The notes below the pieces were generated by a model. It worked only from the letters and a program-made list of their open reading frames with translations, searched no databases and had not been told where the DNA came from. The position numbers and the translations under genes were made by a program. Shown piece by piece: positions 16,135 through 24,793 of a stretch of 64,000 nt of DNA. This DNA is from Rhodospirillales bacterium (lineage in GTDB: Bacteria > Pseudomonadota > Alphaproteobacteria > ATCC43930 > CGMCC-115725), in the NCBI GenBank assembly GCA_947473305.1, contig CANJCB010000005.1, positions 1-64,000 on the forward strand, read 5' to 3'. Each line of letters starts with the position of its first letter. The first letter of the stretch is position 1.

Positions 16135-16982
16135 CGGTCTTCAAGGCGGCCTGCCTCCAGATCACCTCGACGCCGGAGATCGAGCCGAACCTGTTGCAGG
16201 TGGAAGAGCTGATCCGCCACGCGGCCCGCCAGGGCGCCCAATTCATCATGACGCCCGAAGTCAGCGACATGATCGAGCCCAAGCGCCCGGATCGCCTGAA
16301 GAAGGCGCGGCCGGAGAGCGAAAACCTGATGCTAGGCTTGGCCTCGGAACTGGCGAAGGAGACCGGGGCCTGGATCCTCCTGGGCTCTGTGACCGTGCGG
16401 CTCGCCGAGGACAAACTCGCCAACCGCTCGCTTCTGGTGAGCCCGGATGGAAGGGTCGCGGCGCGCTACGACAAGATCCATATGTTCGACGTGGACCTGC
16501 CGAACGGCGAGCGCTACCGGGAATCCGCGGTCTTCGAGCCGGGGCAGGAGGGCGTGCTGGCCAGCCTGCCTTGGGGCACGCTCGGCATGACGATCTGCTA
16601 CGACCTGCGCTTCCCGCATCTCTACCGGAGCCTCGGCCATGGCGGAGCGGATTTCCTGACCATCCCGGCGGCCTTCACCGTGCCGACCGGCAAGGCCCAT
16701 TGGCATGTGCTGCTGCGCGCCCGCGCCATCGAGAACGGCGCCTTCGTCTTCGCCCCCGCTCAATGGGGCGAGCATCACCCCGGCCGCAAAACCTATGGCC
16801 ATTCGCTCATCGTCAACCCCTGGGGCGAGGTCCTTGCCGAGGGCGAGGACGGGACCGGCGTGATCGTCGCGGAAATCGACACGGCGAAGATCGCGGAAGC
16901 GCGCGCCTCGGTGCCCTCGCTGCGCCACGACCGTCCGTTCAGCGAACCGCCCCAGGTGGTGAAGCCGCTCGCGGCGGAATAG
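16131..16982 (+). CDS. Carbon-nitrogen hydrolase (nitrilase superfamily, Nit1/Nit2-like)
   Basis: 283 residues from a GTG start that overlaps the grxC stop (GTGA). The catalytic triad is visible: Glu43 (MTPEVSDM), Lys115 (YDKIHMFDV) and Cys156 ([10 protein letters not shown]). The form is that of Nit1/Nit2, which hydrolyse deaminated glutathione or omega-amides such as alpha-ketoglutaramate. Pairing with grxC fits a role in repairing deaminated glutathione, but this is inference. The frame is open upstream to 15774, which I regard as non-coding overlap with grxC. Confidence 0.9.
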   Translation: MTVFKAACLQITSTPEIEPNLLQVEELIRHAARQGAQFIMTPEVSDMIEPKRPDRLKKARPESENLMLGLASELAKETGAWILLGSVTVRLAEDKLANRSLLVSPDGRVAARYDKIHMFDVDLPNGERYRESAVFEPGQEGVLASLPWGTLGMTICYDLRFPHLYRSLGHGGADFLTIPAAFTVPTGKAHWHVLLRARAIENGAFVFAPAQWGEHHPGRKTYGHSLIVNPWGEVLAEGEDGTGVIVAEIDTAKIAEARASVPSLRHDRPFSEPPQVVKPLAAE

Positions 16983-16996
16983 GGGTTTCCACTCGG

Positions 16997-17084
16997 CATT
17001 GCGAGGCGGCGTAGCCGCCGCGGCAATCCAGGGAACGTTGGGCTCCCATAGACACTGGATTGCTTCGCTGCGCTCGCAATGACG
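16997..17084. repeat. Dispersed palindromic repeat, family A (CATTGCGAGG type)
   Basis: It starts with CATTGCGAGGCGGCGTAGCC and a GCGGCAATCCAG block, and ends with the complementary arm TGGATTGCTTCGC...GCTCGCAATGACG. Copies occur at 26122-26219, 34038-34130 and 41300-41451. It fills the gap between the amidase gene and a convergent methyltransferase gene. Confidence 0.8.
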
Positions 17085-17099
17085 CCGGAAATGGGGGCC

Positions 17100-17672
17100 T
17101 CACCCCACCAGCCTCCCCACCGGACCCTTCCGCGCGGCGATGCGTTGGATGGCGGCGGGGCGGGGCGTTTCCACGACGCCCTGCTCGAAGGCGACGATGG
17201 TGAAGGGCGGCCCGAAGACGGTGGCCAGTTCCCCCGGCGCCAGCAGGAAATCGGGATTGCTCGGCTTGCCGAAGCGTTCGTTTCCTTCAGCGAAGGTCTC
17301 GTAGATCACGAGGCCTTCCCAGGCGAGCGCGTCCCTTATCGCGGCCAGGAGCGGGCGGTGGAGGTAGTTCGTCACCACGATCCCGTCCCACGCGCTGCCG
17401 AGCTTCCAGGGCTCGCCGGTTTCGAGGTCCATCTCCACGATCTTGATGTCCGGATCGCCGCCGTAGGCCTCGATAAGCGGGGCGATATGGCGGTCCACGG
17501 CGGTGACCTTGAACCCCGCCTCCCGCAGCAGCCGGCAATGCCGCCCGCTGCCGGCCGTGAGATCCAGGACCCGCCCGCCGGGCTTCACCAGCGGCAGGAA
17601 GCGGGCAACCCAGGGGGACGGCTTGGCGGGCTCCAGGCTTGGCACTTGATCCTCCCGATTGCTAACCCACAT
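17100..17672 (-). CDS. Class I SAM-dependent methyltransferase
   Basis: 190 residues. SAM-binding motif I is RVLDLTAGSGRHCRLL, motif II KVTAVDRH and IVEMDLETGEP, and a later strand reads WDGIVVTNYLHRPLL. It resembles TehB-like small methyltransferases without an added recognition domain, so the substrate is not known. It is divergent from the DUF1178 gene; the starts are about 38 bp apart and probably share a regulatory region. Confidence 0.8.
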   Translation of the reverse strand: MWVSNREDQVPSLEPAKPSPWVARFLPLVKPGGRVLDLTAGSGRHCRLLREAGFKVTAVDRHIAPLIEAYGGDPDIKIVEMDLETGEPWKLGSAWDGIVVTNYLHRPLLAAIRDALAWEGLVIYETFAEGNERFGKPSNPDFLLAPGELATVFGPPFTIVAFEQGVVETPRPAAIQRIAARKGPVGRLVG

Positions 17673-17710
17673 GCTCTATTGTAAGAATTTGGTATAGCAT
17701 CCGGCAAAGC

Positions 17711-18187
17711 ATGATCCTCTTCACCTTGAAATGCGGCGCGGACCACGAGTTCGAAGGCTGGTTCCGCAACAGCGAGACCTATGAGGCCCAGGCCGTCGCG
17801 GGTGAGATCGCTTGCCCCGTCTGCGGCGATGCCCATGTGGAAAAGGCGCTGATGTCCCCGCGCCTCGGCCGGTCCACCAAGGGCCGCGAGGTCGAGCCCG
17901 CCCCCGCCCCGGTCCCGGCGAAGGTCGAGTCCCCGGCCAAGGAAATCTCCGCCGCCGATATCACGCCCGCGAAGATGAAAGAGATGCTGCGCGAGATCCG
18001 CAAGCATGTGGAAACCAACTGCGACTACGTCGGCCCGAAATTCGCCGAGGAAGCCCGCAAGATCCACAAGGGCGAGATCGAGGCCCGCGGCATCTACGGC
18101 GAAGCGACGCCCCAGGAATCCCAGGCGCTCGCCGACGACGGGATCGAAGTCGCGAGTATTCCCTGGGTGCCCAGCAGCGACGCTTGA
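17711..18187 (+). CDS. DUF1178 family protein
   Basis: 158 residues. The N-terminus MILFTLKCGADHEFEGWFRN and the CPVCGDAHVEKALMSPRL segment form a zinc-ribbon-like start. A Pro/Ala-rich linker follows, then the conserved helix and HVETNCDYVGPKFAEEARKI block, and it ends with GIEVASIPWVPS. The family is confined mainly to alpha- and betaproteobacteria and has no known function. It lies in the expected comF-grxC-nitrilase neighbourhood. Confidence 0.9.
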   Translation: MILFTLKCGADHEFEGWFRNSETYEAQAVAGEIACPVCGDAHVEKALMSPRLGRSTKGREVEPAPAPVPAKVESPAKEISAADITPAKMKEMLREIRKHVETNCDYVGPKFAEEARKIHKGEIEARGIYGEATPQESQALADDGIEVASIPWVPSSDA

Positions 18188-18321
18188 GGCTTTGGCTGGC
18201 TGATGCCCGCCGTTGAGCCTCGCTTTTTCTCACCTCCACTCGTTATCCTCAGGTTTAGCCCGAGGATCCAAGAAGGAGTTTGCCGGTCAACCTGACGAGC
18301 CCTCTCACCACTTAGTCGTGG

Positions 18322-18344
18322 ATCCTAGGGACAAGCCCTAGGAT
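18322..18344. repeat. Small inverted repeat related to family B
   Basis: ATCCTAGGG and CCCTAGGAT flank a 5-base loop, followed by GACGG, as in other family B copies. A half-site GTTATCCTCAGG...CCGAGGATCC is seen just upstream at 18241-18270. No gene is seen in 18188-18402. Confidence 0.6.
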
Positions 18345-18402
18345 GACGGTCGGAGAGGTGGGCGCAGGCGTGCGACGGCCGTTCAGCCTGTTGTATTGCG
18401 CC

Positions 18403-18540
18403 CTACCAACCGTTCTTATCGAAATCGGCGTGGTAGTCGCGGCTTTGCTGGTAGCCGCCGTCGCTCAGGTAGTCGCCGGGTCCGGCGCAGGCCGCGAGCG
18501 ACAGGGCGGCGAGGGCGAACATCGCGAAGAGGCGTTTCAT
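18403..18540 (-). CDS. Very small lipoprotein
   Basis: 45 residues. A lipoprotein signal (MKRLFAMFALAALSLAAC) with lipobox LAAC gives a lipidated Cys at residue 18. The mature part of 28 residues is Gly, Tyr and Asp-rich (GDYLSDGGYQQSRDYHADF) and ends DKNGW. It is shorter than usual gene-finding limits. The signal sequence and codon use look real. It is on the same strand as, and 53 bp downstream of, the methyltransferase gene 18593-19618. Function unknown. Confidence 0.6.
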   Translation of the reverse strand: MKRLFAMFALAALSLAACAGPGDYLSDGGYQQSRDYHADFDKNGW

Positions 18541-18592
18541 GATGGCTGTCCCTTTCCTTTACAGAGACAACCTCATCTGGACGGACCGGTTT

Positions 18593-19618
18593 CTAATCCT
18601 TCCGGAACCACATGAGCTTAGAGAGATAGACCCGCTCCGACCCCTGGAGCGTCAGCCCCATCTTCGCGAAGGATTCGGCGAAATCCTCCCGCGCGTAGCC
18701 CTCATAATAGGGCTCGTGGAAGCTCAGGGGGAAATGCTCGATAAGGGGATCGAAGTCGGGCAGGTCGCCGAACTGTATCGAATCGAGCAGGATCGCCACG
18801 CCGCCCGGCTTCAGGAGCCGCGCCATTTCCGCGATCACCGCCCGGCGGATCTTGGGCGGCAGCTCGTGCAGCAGGAAGATCGCGGTGACGGCCTCGGCGC
18901 TGGCGGCGGATTCGCCGGTGTCCTCGGCGGGCGCTTGCAGCAGCCGCGCGCCGGTCCAGGGCGATAGGGCCTTCCGCGCTTCCTCCAGATAGAAGGGGCT
19001 CAAGTCCACCCCCGTCACTTTCAGCCGGGGATGGTTCGCCTTCGCCTCGCGCAGGAAACGCCCCGTGCCGCAGCCGAGGTCGATAAGATGTGCGCCCCGC
19101 CTCCCGGCCAAAGCCTCGCCCAGAGGGATCAGCGCCTGCCGCCGCATGGCGGAGGCGGCGCCGTTGAACAGCACCTCCACCTGATGGTCGTAGAGCGCGG
19201 CCGATTTGGCGCTGAGATAGCCGTCGGTCTGGTAGTGAAAATTCTGGAGGTAATAGCGCGGGTATCGGCCGGGCGGCGTCTTGCGGAAGACCTCGTCGTT
19301 GGCCTTCGCCTTGCGCCTCGCCCCCACGGCGGGCAGGTCCGCCACATAGCGGATGGTGTCGCGGATGGCGCGGACCGGGTTCACCAGCAGGTCCTCGGGC
19401 GGCAGATAGCGGCCCGCCTCCACATTCTCGCGGTCCCGGCGCAAGAGGGCGTTGAGATCCGCCATAAGGCTCGCCCTATCCGGCATCCGTTCCGCGATCT
19501 CCGGCGGGAGCTTCACGGGTTCGGCGAGTTTCATCAACAGCCGCTTCTGCCCGACGAACCAGGAGGTGCGAACCCTTTGGGCCGCGCGAAACGCCAGTTT
19601 TTCAAGTGGATGGGCCAT
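18593..19618 (-). CDS. Class I SAM-dependent methyltransferase with an N-terminal helical extension
   Basis: 341 residues from ATG 19618 (the frame stays open to 19906, but that part overlaps the divergent gene and looks non-coding). Residues 1-150 are a mostly helical extension. The SAM domain starts near residue 180 with HLIDLGCGTGRFLREAK, then VTGVDLSPFYLEEARKAL, AVTAIFLLHELPPKIRR and LKPGGVAILLDSIQFGD. It resembles ubiquinone/menaquinone-type or lipid methyltransferases. The reaction is not known. Its start is close to the divergent acyl-CoA-synthetase-like gene (46 bp). Confidence 0.85.
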   Translation of the reverse strand: MAHPLEKLAFRAAQRVRTSWFVGQKRLLMKLAEPVKLPPEIAERMPDRASLMADLNALLRRDRENVEAGRYLPPEDLLVNPVRAIRDTIRYVADLPAVGARRKAKANDEVFRKTPPGRYPRYYLQNFHYQTDGYLSAKSAALYDHQVEVLFNGAASAMRRQALIPLGEALAGRRGAHLIDLGCGTGRFLREAKANHPRLKVTGVDLSPFYLEEARKALSPWTGARLLQAPAEDTGESAASAEAVTAIFLLHELPPKIRRAVIAEMARLLKPGGVAILLDSIQFGDLPDFDPLIEHFPLSFHEPYYEGYAREDFAESFAKMGLTLQGSERVYLSKLMWFRKD

Positions 19619-19663
19619 GATATGCACTAGATGAGGATGAGAAGCGGACTTTTGGAGAACTTG

Positions 19664-21334
19664 ATGGCGCGCGACGTGCTCGATCAGCCGGTGAAGCCGG
19701 TCCAGGAACGGATCCGGGAAATCGAGAATACACCCATCGCCGCCAACCTGGGCGAGCTTCTCGACCGGGCGGCGGTGGAGAAGCCCGACACCCTCGCCTG
19801 GAATTTCTTCGAGAGCGGCGAGACCATCACCTACAAGGATCTGGGCCACCGCAGCGAGATGCTCGCCAAGGGCTTCTTCCGCCACGGCGTGAAGCGCGAC
19901 AGCCATGTGATCCTGATGATGCCGACCATCGGGGCCTTTCCGCTGACCTGGCTGGCGCTGGGGCGCTTAGGGGCCGTGGTGATCCCGACCAATGCCGGCT
20001 ATACGGCCCGGGAAGTCGCCTATGTGGCCAATGACGGGGACGCGGAATTCGCGCTGGTGCATACCGAATGCCTGCCCGTGCTGGAGGAGGCGCGGGCGAG
20101 CGGCGCTTATAAGATCGCCGACGACCATATCTTCGTGATCGGCGCGGGGGACCATCGTTACCGCCGCTGGGAATCCCTGGAAGCCGATGGGGTTTCCGGC
20201 CCGGCCTATCCCCGCGACGTGGACCGCACCAGGCTCTTCAACATCCAATACACCTCGGGCACCACTGGCTTCCCCAAGGGCTGCATGCTGACGCAGACCT
20301 ATTGGCTGACCACAGGCCTGGTGAACGGCTACCGCGACGGGCGGCAATACGACCGGATCTTCGTCGCCGGCCCCTTCCACTATATGAACGCGCCGAGCTT
20401 CCTGATGATGGCGCTGACCCGCCGCGCGACGCTCTTTGTGGCGGTGCGGCGCAGCCTCTCGAAGATGATGGCTTGGATGCGCGACAATCGCATCCAATTC
20501 GCCCAGATCCCCGTGCTGATCGACAAGGAGCCGCCCCATCCCCTCGACGGGCAGAACGAGATCGTCCGCGCCAATCTCTACCGGGTCTGGGGGCCGCGCC
20601 ACGCAGAGTTCGAGGAACGCTTCAACCTCGTTGGCCGCGACGCCTTCGGCATGACCGAGGTGGGTTCCGCGACCTTCCTGCCGCTGGAGGCGGTGGATAT
20701 GGTGGGCAGCGGTTCCTGCGGGATCGCGGCCCCTTACCGCCAGATCCGCATCGCCGATCCGGAAGGCAACGAACTGCCGGCGGGCGAGTCCGGCGAATTG
20801 CTGATCCGGGGCCAGGGCATCCTGCTGGGCTACTACAAGAAGCCCGAGGTCAACCAGCGCAGCTTCCACGGCGATTGGTTCCGCAGCGGCGACGTCGCCT
20901 ATAAGGACGCGCGCGGCTATATCTTCGTGGTCGGCCGCATCAAGGACATGATCCGGCGTTCCGGTGAAAACATCGCCGCCCAGGAGGTCGAGGCCGTGCT
21001 CAACACCCATGAGGCGGTGCTGGAATCCGCCGTGATCCCGGTCCCCGACGAGCTGCGCGGCGAGGAGGTCAAGGCCTGCCTCGTCCTCCAGCCGGGGGTG
21101 GCGGCGAGCGACGGATTGATCGAGGACATCCTCGCCCACGCCCGCAAAGACCTCGCCGCTTTCAAGCTGCCGCGCTTCGTGGAGATTTATGGCGAATTCC
21201 CGAAGACCTCCTCGGGCAAGACGGCGAAACAGACCCTGATCGAGGCGAAAAACCCGTGGGGAGTTACGATCGGGTGGCGGGGAGAGGGTGAGGCGATAGG
21301 AGTCGTTGAGGTAGAACTTAAGAATACGATCTAG
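19664..21334 (+). CDS. AMP-dependent acyl-CoA/carnitine-CoA synthetase family (CaiC-like)
   Basis: 556 residues from ATG 19664, chosen because GGAGA lies nine bases upstream; ATG 19631 is possible. Motifs of the ANL superfamily: YTSGTTGFPKGCMLTQ (P-loop), DAFGMTEVGS, RSGDVAYKDARGYIFVVGR, RSGENIAAQEVE and the catalytic-Lys region FPKTSSGKTAKQTL. It adenylates a carboxylic acid and joins it to CoA. CaiC/crotonobetaine-type enzymes are the closest by feel. The last 25 residues beyond the catalytic Lys region are unusual and run into a repeat-rich region. Confidence 0.88.
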   Translation: MARDVLDQPVKPVQERIREIENTPIAANLGELLDRAAVEKPDTLAWNFFESGETITYKDLGHRSEMLAKGFFRHGVKRDSHVILMMPTIGAFPLTWLALGRLGAVVIPTNAGYTAREVAYVANDGDAEFALVHTECLPVLEEARASGAYKIADDHIFVIGAGDHRYRRWESLEADGVSGPAYPRDVDRTRLFNIQYTSGTTGFPKGCMLTQTYWLTTGLVNGYRDGRQYDRIFVAGPFHYMNAPSFLMMALTRRATLFVAVRRSLSKMMAWMRDNRIQFAQIPVLIDKEPPHPLDGQNEIVRANLYRVWGPRHAEFEERFNLVGRDAFGMTEVGSATFLPLEAVDMVGSGSCGIAAPYRQIRIADPEGNELPAGESGELLIRGQGILLGYYKKPEVNQRSFHGDWFRSGDVAYKDARGYIFVVGRIKDMIRRSGENIAAQEVEAVLNTHEAVLESAVIPVPDELRGEEVKACLVLQPGVAASDGLIEDILAHARKDLAAFKLPRFVEIYGEFPKTSSGKTAKQTLIEAKNPWGVTIGWRGEGEAIGVVEVELKNTI

Positions 21335-21337
21335 GAT

Positions 21338-21370
21338 CGTCATGGCCGGGCTTGATCCGGCCATCCACGT
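21338..21370. repeat. Dispersed palindromic repeat, family B (ATGGCCGGGCTT type)
   Basis: ATGGCCGG (21342-21349) pairs with CCGGCCAT (21357-21364) in the CGTCATGGCCGGGCTTGA context, as at 29561-29583. It lies 3 bp after the stop of the synthetase gene. I see no other structure in 21371-21581, which is AT-richer and probably holds the promoter of the next gene. Confidence 0.75.
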
Positions 21371-21581
21371 CCTTCCGCGCCTCAAGCGGAGTCCCCATTG
21401 GGGACCCGCACTCAACAGTGCAATCCCTTTAAAGACGCGCCGTTCCATTCATAAAATAAATTTTACTTCTAAAATATTGATATAACTGTGAAATTAATGG
21501 GCCAAGCGAATCCGGGTTCTAATCCGTTAAGCTTTACGCTCTACTCTCAGTCGTATTTGGAGCGATAAACTCAAGCAGGCG

Positions 21582-21941
21582 ATGTCCAAGAAAATTCTGC
21601 TCGTCGAAGACAATCCACAACTTCTCCGCCTCATAGGAGACTATCTCACAATACGCGAGTATGCGGTGCGCTCGGTCGGAACGGCGGCGGAAGCCTTGGC
21701 CGTTCTGGCGGGGGATGCCTTCGATCTCGTCATCGCCGACGGAGTCCTGCCGGGAGACATGAGCGGGCTCGCCCTCATCCAGGAAGTCCGGCGGCGCGAT
21801 CCCGGGCAAGCCTTGATCGCCATGTCGGGCCATCCCGATCTGATCCCCACGCTCGCCGCGACCGGCGTGGCGGTGCTGCAGAAGCCCTTCAACATGAAGG
21901 CGCTCGACCTCGCGGTGCGGAAGGCGCTGGCCGGGCAGTGA
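21582..21941 (+). CDS. Single-domain response regulator (receiver)
   Basis: 119 residues, one CheY-like receiver and no output domain. Acidic pocket ILLVEDN (Glu9-Asp10), phospho-acceptor Asp53 (IADGVLPGDM), Ser82 (AMSGHPD) and Lys101 (VLQKPF). Such proteins usually pass phosphate to or from a hybrid kinase or act as a sink. No kinase is adjacent; the nearest is at 35861-37084. It is followed 135 bases later by the molybdenum-hydroxylase operon and may be unrelated to it. Confidence 0.9.
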   Translation: MSKKILLVEDNPQLLRLIGDYLTIREYAVRSVGTAAEALAVLAGDAFDLVIADGVLPGDMSGLALIQEVRRRDPGQALIAMSGHPDLIPTLAATGVAVLQKPFNMKALDLAVRKALAGQ

Positions 21942-22076
21942 TGCGCTAATCCTGCAGGGATACAGCGCCTTTCGCCAATCATTACAACCGCGTGAGGATG
22001 TCCCCCGGAGGTTGCCGCTGCCTCCCGACAGGCATACCTTAGCGCCTGTCGATGTCCCGATCCCGAGGAAGCGGTC

Positions 22077-22541
22077 ATGCCCTACATCATCCAGGTGAAC
22101 GGTAAGCAGCACACGGCCGATGTGGAGAGCGAGACGCCGCTGCTCTGGGTCTTGCGCGACACGCTCAACCTCAAAGGCACCAAGTTCGGCTGCGGGGCGG
22201 CGCAATGCGGGGCCTGCACCGTGCATCTCGGCGGACAGGCGACGCGCTCCTGCCAGATCCCGGTCTCGGTGCTGGGGGCCTCCAACGTCACCACCATCGA
22301 GGCGATCGGCGAGACCCCCGTGGGCAAGCGGGTGCAGCAGGCCTGGCTCGAACTCGATGTCGCCCAATGCGGCTATTGCCAGTCGGGCCAGATCATGTCG
22401 GCCACGGCGCTTCTGACCAAGATCCCCAATCCGACCGACCAGGACATCAACCAGGCCATGAACGGCAATCTCTGCCGCTGCGCGACCTATACCCGGATCC
22501 GGGCCGCGATCAAGCGCGCCGCCGAACTGGCGAGGGCCTGA
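22077..22541 (+). CDS. 2Fe-2S subunit of a molybdenum hydroxylase (IorA/CoxS-like)
   Basis: 154 residues. The N-terminal plant-type cluster has Cys39, Cys44, Cys47 and Cys59 (FGCGAAQCGACTVHL, RSCQ). The C-terminal cluster has QCGYCQSGQIMSA and GNLCRCATYTRI. This is the small subunit of two-subunit enzymes such as isoquinoline 1-oxidoreductase or aldehyde dehydrogenase. It has no signal peptide, while the partner does, so it probably hitch-hikes through the Tat pore. The catalytic subunit starts 4 bases downstream. Confidence 0.92.
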   Translation: MPYIIQVNGKQHTADVESETPLLWVLRDTLNLKGTKFGCGAAQCGACTVHLGGQATRSCQIPVSVLGASNVTTIEAIGETPVGKRVQQAWLELDVAQCGYCQSGQIMSATALLTKIPNPTDQDINQAMNGNLCRCATYTRIRAAIKRAAELARA

Positions 22542-22544
22542 GCC

Positions 22545-24782
22545 ATGGACGGTCTTCTCGCCCCCTTCCGGTCCGCCGGTGTCAAATCCTCCCGCCGCAA
22601 CTTCCTGAAGGCGAGCCTCGCGGCGGGCGGCGGCTTGCTGCTCACCGCCAGGATCCATGGCATCGCCAAGGCCGCCGTGTCGGGCGAGGCGGGGCCGCGG
22701 GAGATCGCGCTCAACGCCTATGTGCGCGTGGCGCCGGACGGCAGCGTCACCGTCACCGCCAAGAACCCCGAATGCGGCCAGGGCATCAAGGTCATGCTGC
22801 CCATGCTGATCGCCGAGGAGCTGGATGTCTCCTGGGACAAGGTCCGCATCGAGCAGGCGGGCTACGACCCGAAATATCCGGCCCAGGTCGCGGGCGGAAG
22901 CCAGGCGACCCCGGTCAACTGGCTGCCCATGCGCCGGGTGGGGGCGGCCGGGCGGCAGATGTTGATCCAGGCGGCGGCCACGACCTGGGGCGTCCAGGCC
23001 TCGGAATGCGACACGACGCCGGGCGTGGTGCGCCATCAGGCCAGCGGCCACACGCTCTCCTATGGCGAGTTGGCGGAGAAGGCGGCGGCGGTCAAGGTCC
23101 CGGACCTCGAAAAAGTGCCGCTCAAGGACCCCAAGACCTTCCGCATCGTCGGCCAGCCCATGCGCAACGTGGACGGCGAGAAGATCGTCACCGGCCAGCC
23201 GCTTTTCGGCATCGACGTGACCGTGCCAGGGATGCTCTACGCGGTCTTCCAGAAATGCGACGTACATGGCGGCAAGCTCGTCAGCTCCAATGTGGAGGCG
23301 ATCCGCAAGCTGCCCGGCGTCAAGGCCGCCTTCGAGGTGAAGGGCGGCACCGATCTGCGCGGTCTCCTGGACGGCGTCGCCGTGGTGGCCGATAGCTGGT
23401 GGCGGGCCAATCGCGCGCGCCAGCAGTTGCAGATCACCTGGGACGAGGGCGATATCACCGGCCAGAACAGCGCCGATTTCGCCCGCAAGGCGGCGGAACT
23501 CGCCAAGGGCGCTCCCTCCAGCACCGTGCGCAAGAACGGCGATCCGGCGGGCGCGCTCGCCAAATCGGCCAAGGTGGTCGAGGCGGCCTATCACTATCCC
23601 TTCCTCTCCCATATCGACCTGGAGCCCCAGAATTGCACGGCCAGTTTCGTGAACGGCAAGGTCGAGATCTGGGCGCCGACCCAGAACCCGGCGCCGGGAT
23701 CGAAGCTCGTGGCCTCCACGCTCGGCATCCCCGAGAGTGCCATCAAGATCAACATGATCCGCTGCGGCGGCGGCTTCGGGCGGCGGTTGAGCAACGACTA
23801 TATGGTCGAGGCGGCCTGGATCTCGAAAGAGGCGGGCGCGCCGGTGAAGCTCGTCTGGACCCGCGAAGACGACATGCGGCACGACCTTTACCGGCCGGCG
23901 GGCTATCACTTCTTCAAGGGCGGGCTCGACGGGGCGGGCAAGCTCATTGCCTTCACCGACCATTTCGTGACCTTCAGCCAGGATGGCGCGGTCGCCAATT
24001 CCGCGAACCTGGAGCCGACCGAATTCCCGGCGCGGCTGGTGGCGAACCTCGAACTCGGCACCTCGATGATGCCGCTGCGGGCGCCCACGGGACCTCTGCG
24101 CGCGCCGCGCTCCAACGGGCTCGGCTTTGCCTTCCAGTCGTTCCTCGATGAACTCGCCCATGCCTCGGGCAAGGACCCGGTGGCCTTCGCGCTCGACCTC
24201 CTGGGCGAGCCGCGCGTGCTGCCCGACCCGCCCGGCCCCCGCGCCACCCCCGGTTTCCACACCGGACGGATGCGCGGCGTGATCGAACTCGCGGCCGAGA
24301 AATCGGGCTGGGGCAAGACGAAGCTTCCCAAGGGCACCGGCATGGGGCTCGCCTATTACTACAGCCATCTCGGATATTTCGCCGAGGTGGTACAGGCGAC
24401 GATGGCGGCCAATGGCCTGATCCAGCTCGACAAGGTTTGGATCGCGGGCGACATCGGCAGCCAGATCATCAATCCCCTGAACGCCGAGAACCAGGCCCAG
24501 GGTGCGGCACTCGATGGGCTCGGCACCGCCATCGGCCATGGCCTCACCATCGAGAAGGGCAAGATCGTCCAGGGGAATTTCGACACGGTTCTGCCGCTGC
24601 GGATGCGCCAGTCGCCGCCGGTGGAGGTTCATTTCCGCGTCACCGATTTCCCGCCCACGGGGCTTGGCGAGCCGGCCCTGCCGCCGTCCTTGCCGGCGCT
24701 CGGCAATGCGATCTTCGCCGCGACGGGGCAGCGTATCCGGAGCCTGCCGTTCAAGGACCAGAAACTCAACGCTTCCGCTTGA
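22545..24782 (+). CDS. Tat-exported molybdopterin-binding catalytic subunit (IorB-like, aldehyde/isoquinoline oxidoreductase type)
   Basis: 745 residues. A Tat signal SSRRNFLKASLAAGGG lies at residues 10-26, with a hydrophobic core ending near GIAKA. Molybdopterin-binding blocks include NPECGQGIKVMLPM, GGGFGRRLSNDYMVEAAW, APTGPLRAPRSNG and the catalytic Glu in PTGLGEPALPPSLPALGNAI. Length and order fit the IorB/CoxL branch that lacks a FAD subunit. Electrons must go elsewhere; the cytochrome c gene directly downstream (12-base gap) is the obvious acceptor. The substrate (an aldehyde or N-heterocycle) is unknown. Confidence 0.92.
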   Translation: MDGLLAPFRSAGVKSSRRNFLKASLAAGGGLLLTARIHGIAKAAVSGEAGPREIALNAYVRVAPDGSVTVTAKNPECGQGIKVMLPMLIAEELDVSWDKVRIEQAGYDPKYPAQVAGGSQATPVNWLPMRRVGAAGRQMLIQAAATTWGVQASECDTTPGVVRHQASGHTLSYGELAEKAAAVKVPDLEKVPLKDPKTFRIVGQPMRNVDGEKIVTGQPLFGIDVTVPGMLYAVFQKCDVHGGKLVSSNVEAIRKLPGVKAAFEVKGGTDLRGLLDGVAVVADSWWRANRARQQLQITWDEGDITGQNSADFARKAAELAKGAPSSTVRKNGDPAGALAKSAKVVEAAYHYPFLSHIDLEPQNCTASFVNGKVEIWAPTQNPAPGSKLVASTLGIPESAIKINMIRCGGGFGRRLSNDYMVEAAWISKEAGAPVKLVWTREDDMRHDLYRPAGYHFFKGGLDGAGKLIAFTDHFVTFSQDGAVANSANLEPTEFPARLVANLELGTSMMPLRAPTGPLRAPRSNGLGFAFQSFLDELAHASGKDPVAFALDLLGEPRVLPDPPGPRATPGFHTGRMRGVIELAAEKSGWGKTKLPKGTGMGLAYYYSHLGYFAEVVQATMAANGLIQLDKVWIAGDIGSQIINPLNAENQAQGAALDGLGTAIGHGLTIEKGKIVQGNFDTVLPLRMRQSPPVEVHFRVTDFPPTGLGEPALPPSLPALGNAIFAATGQRIRSLPFKDQKLNASA

Positions 24783-24793
24783 GGAGAAACCTC

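Noticed and set aside
21534-24632. A 1032-codon open frame on the minus strand opposite the regulator and molybdenum-enzyme genes
   Set aside because: It spans three real genes on the other strand and shows no protein family; a GC-codon artefact.
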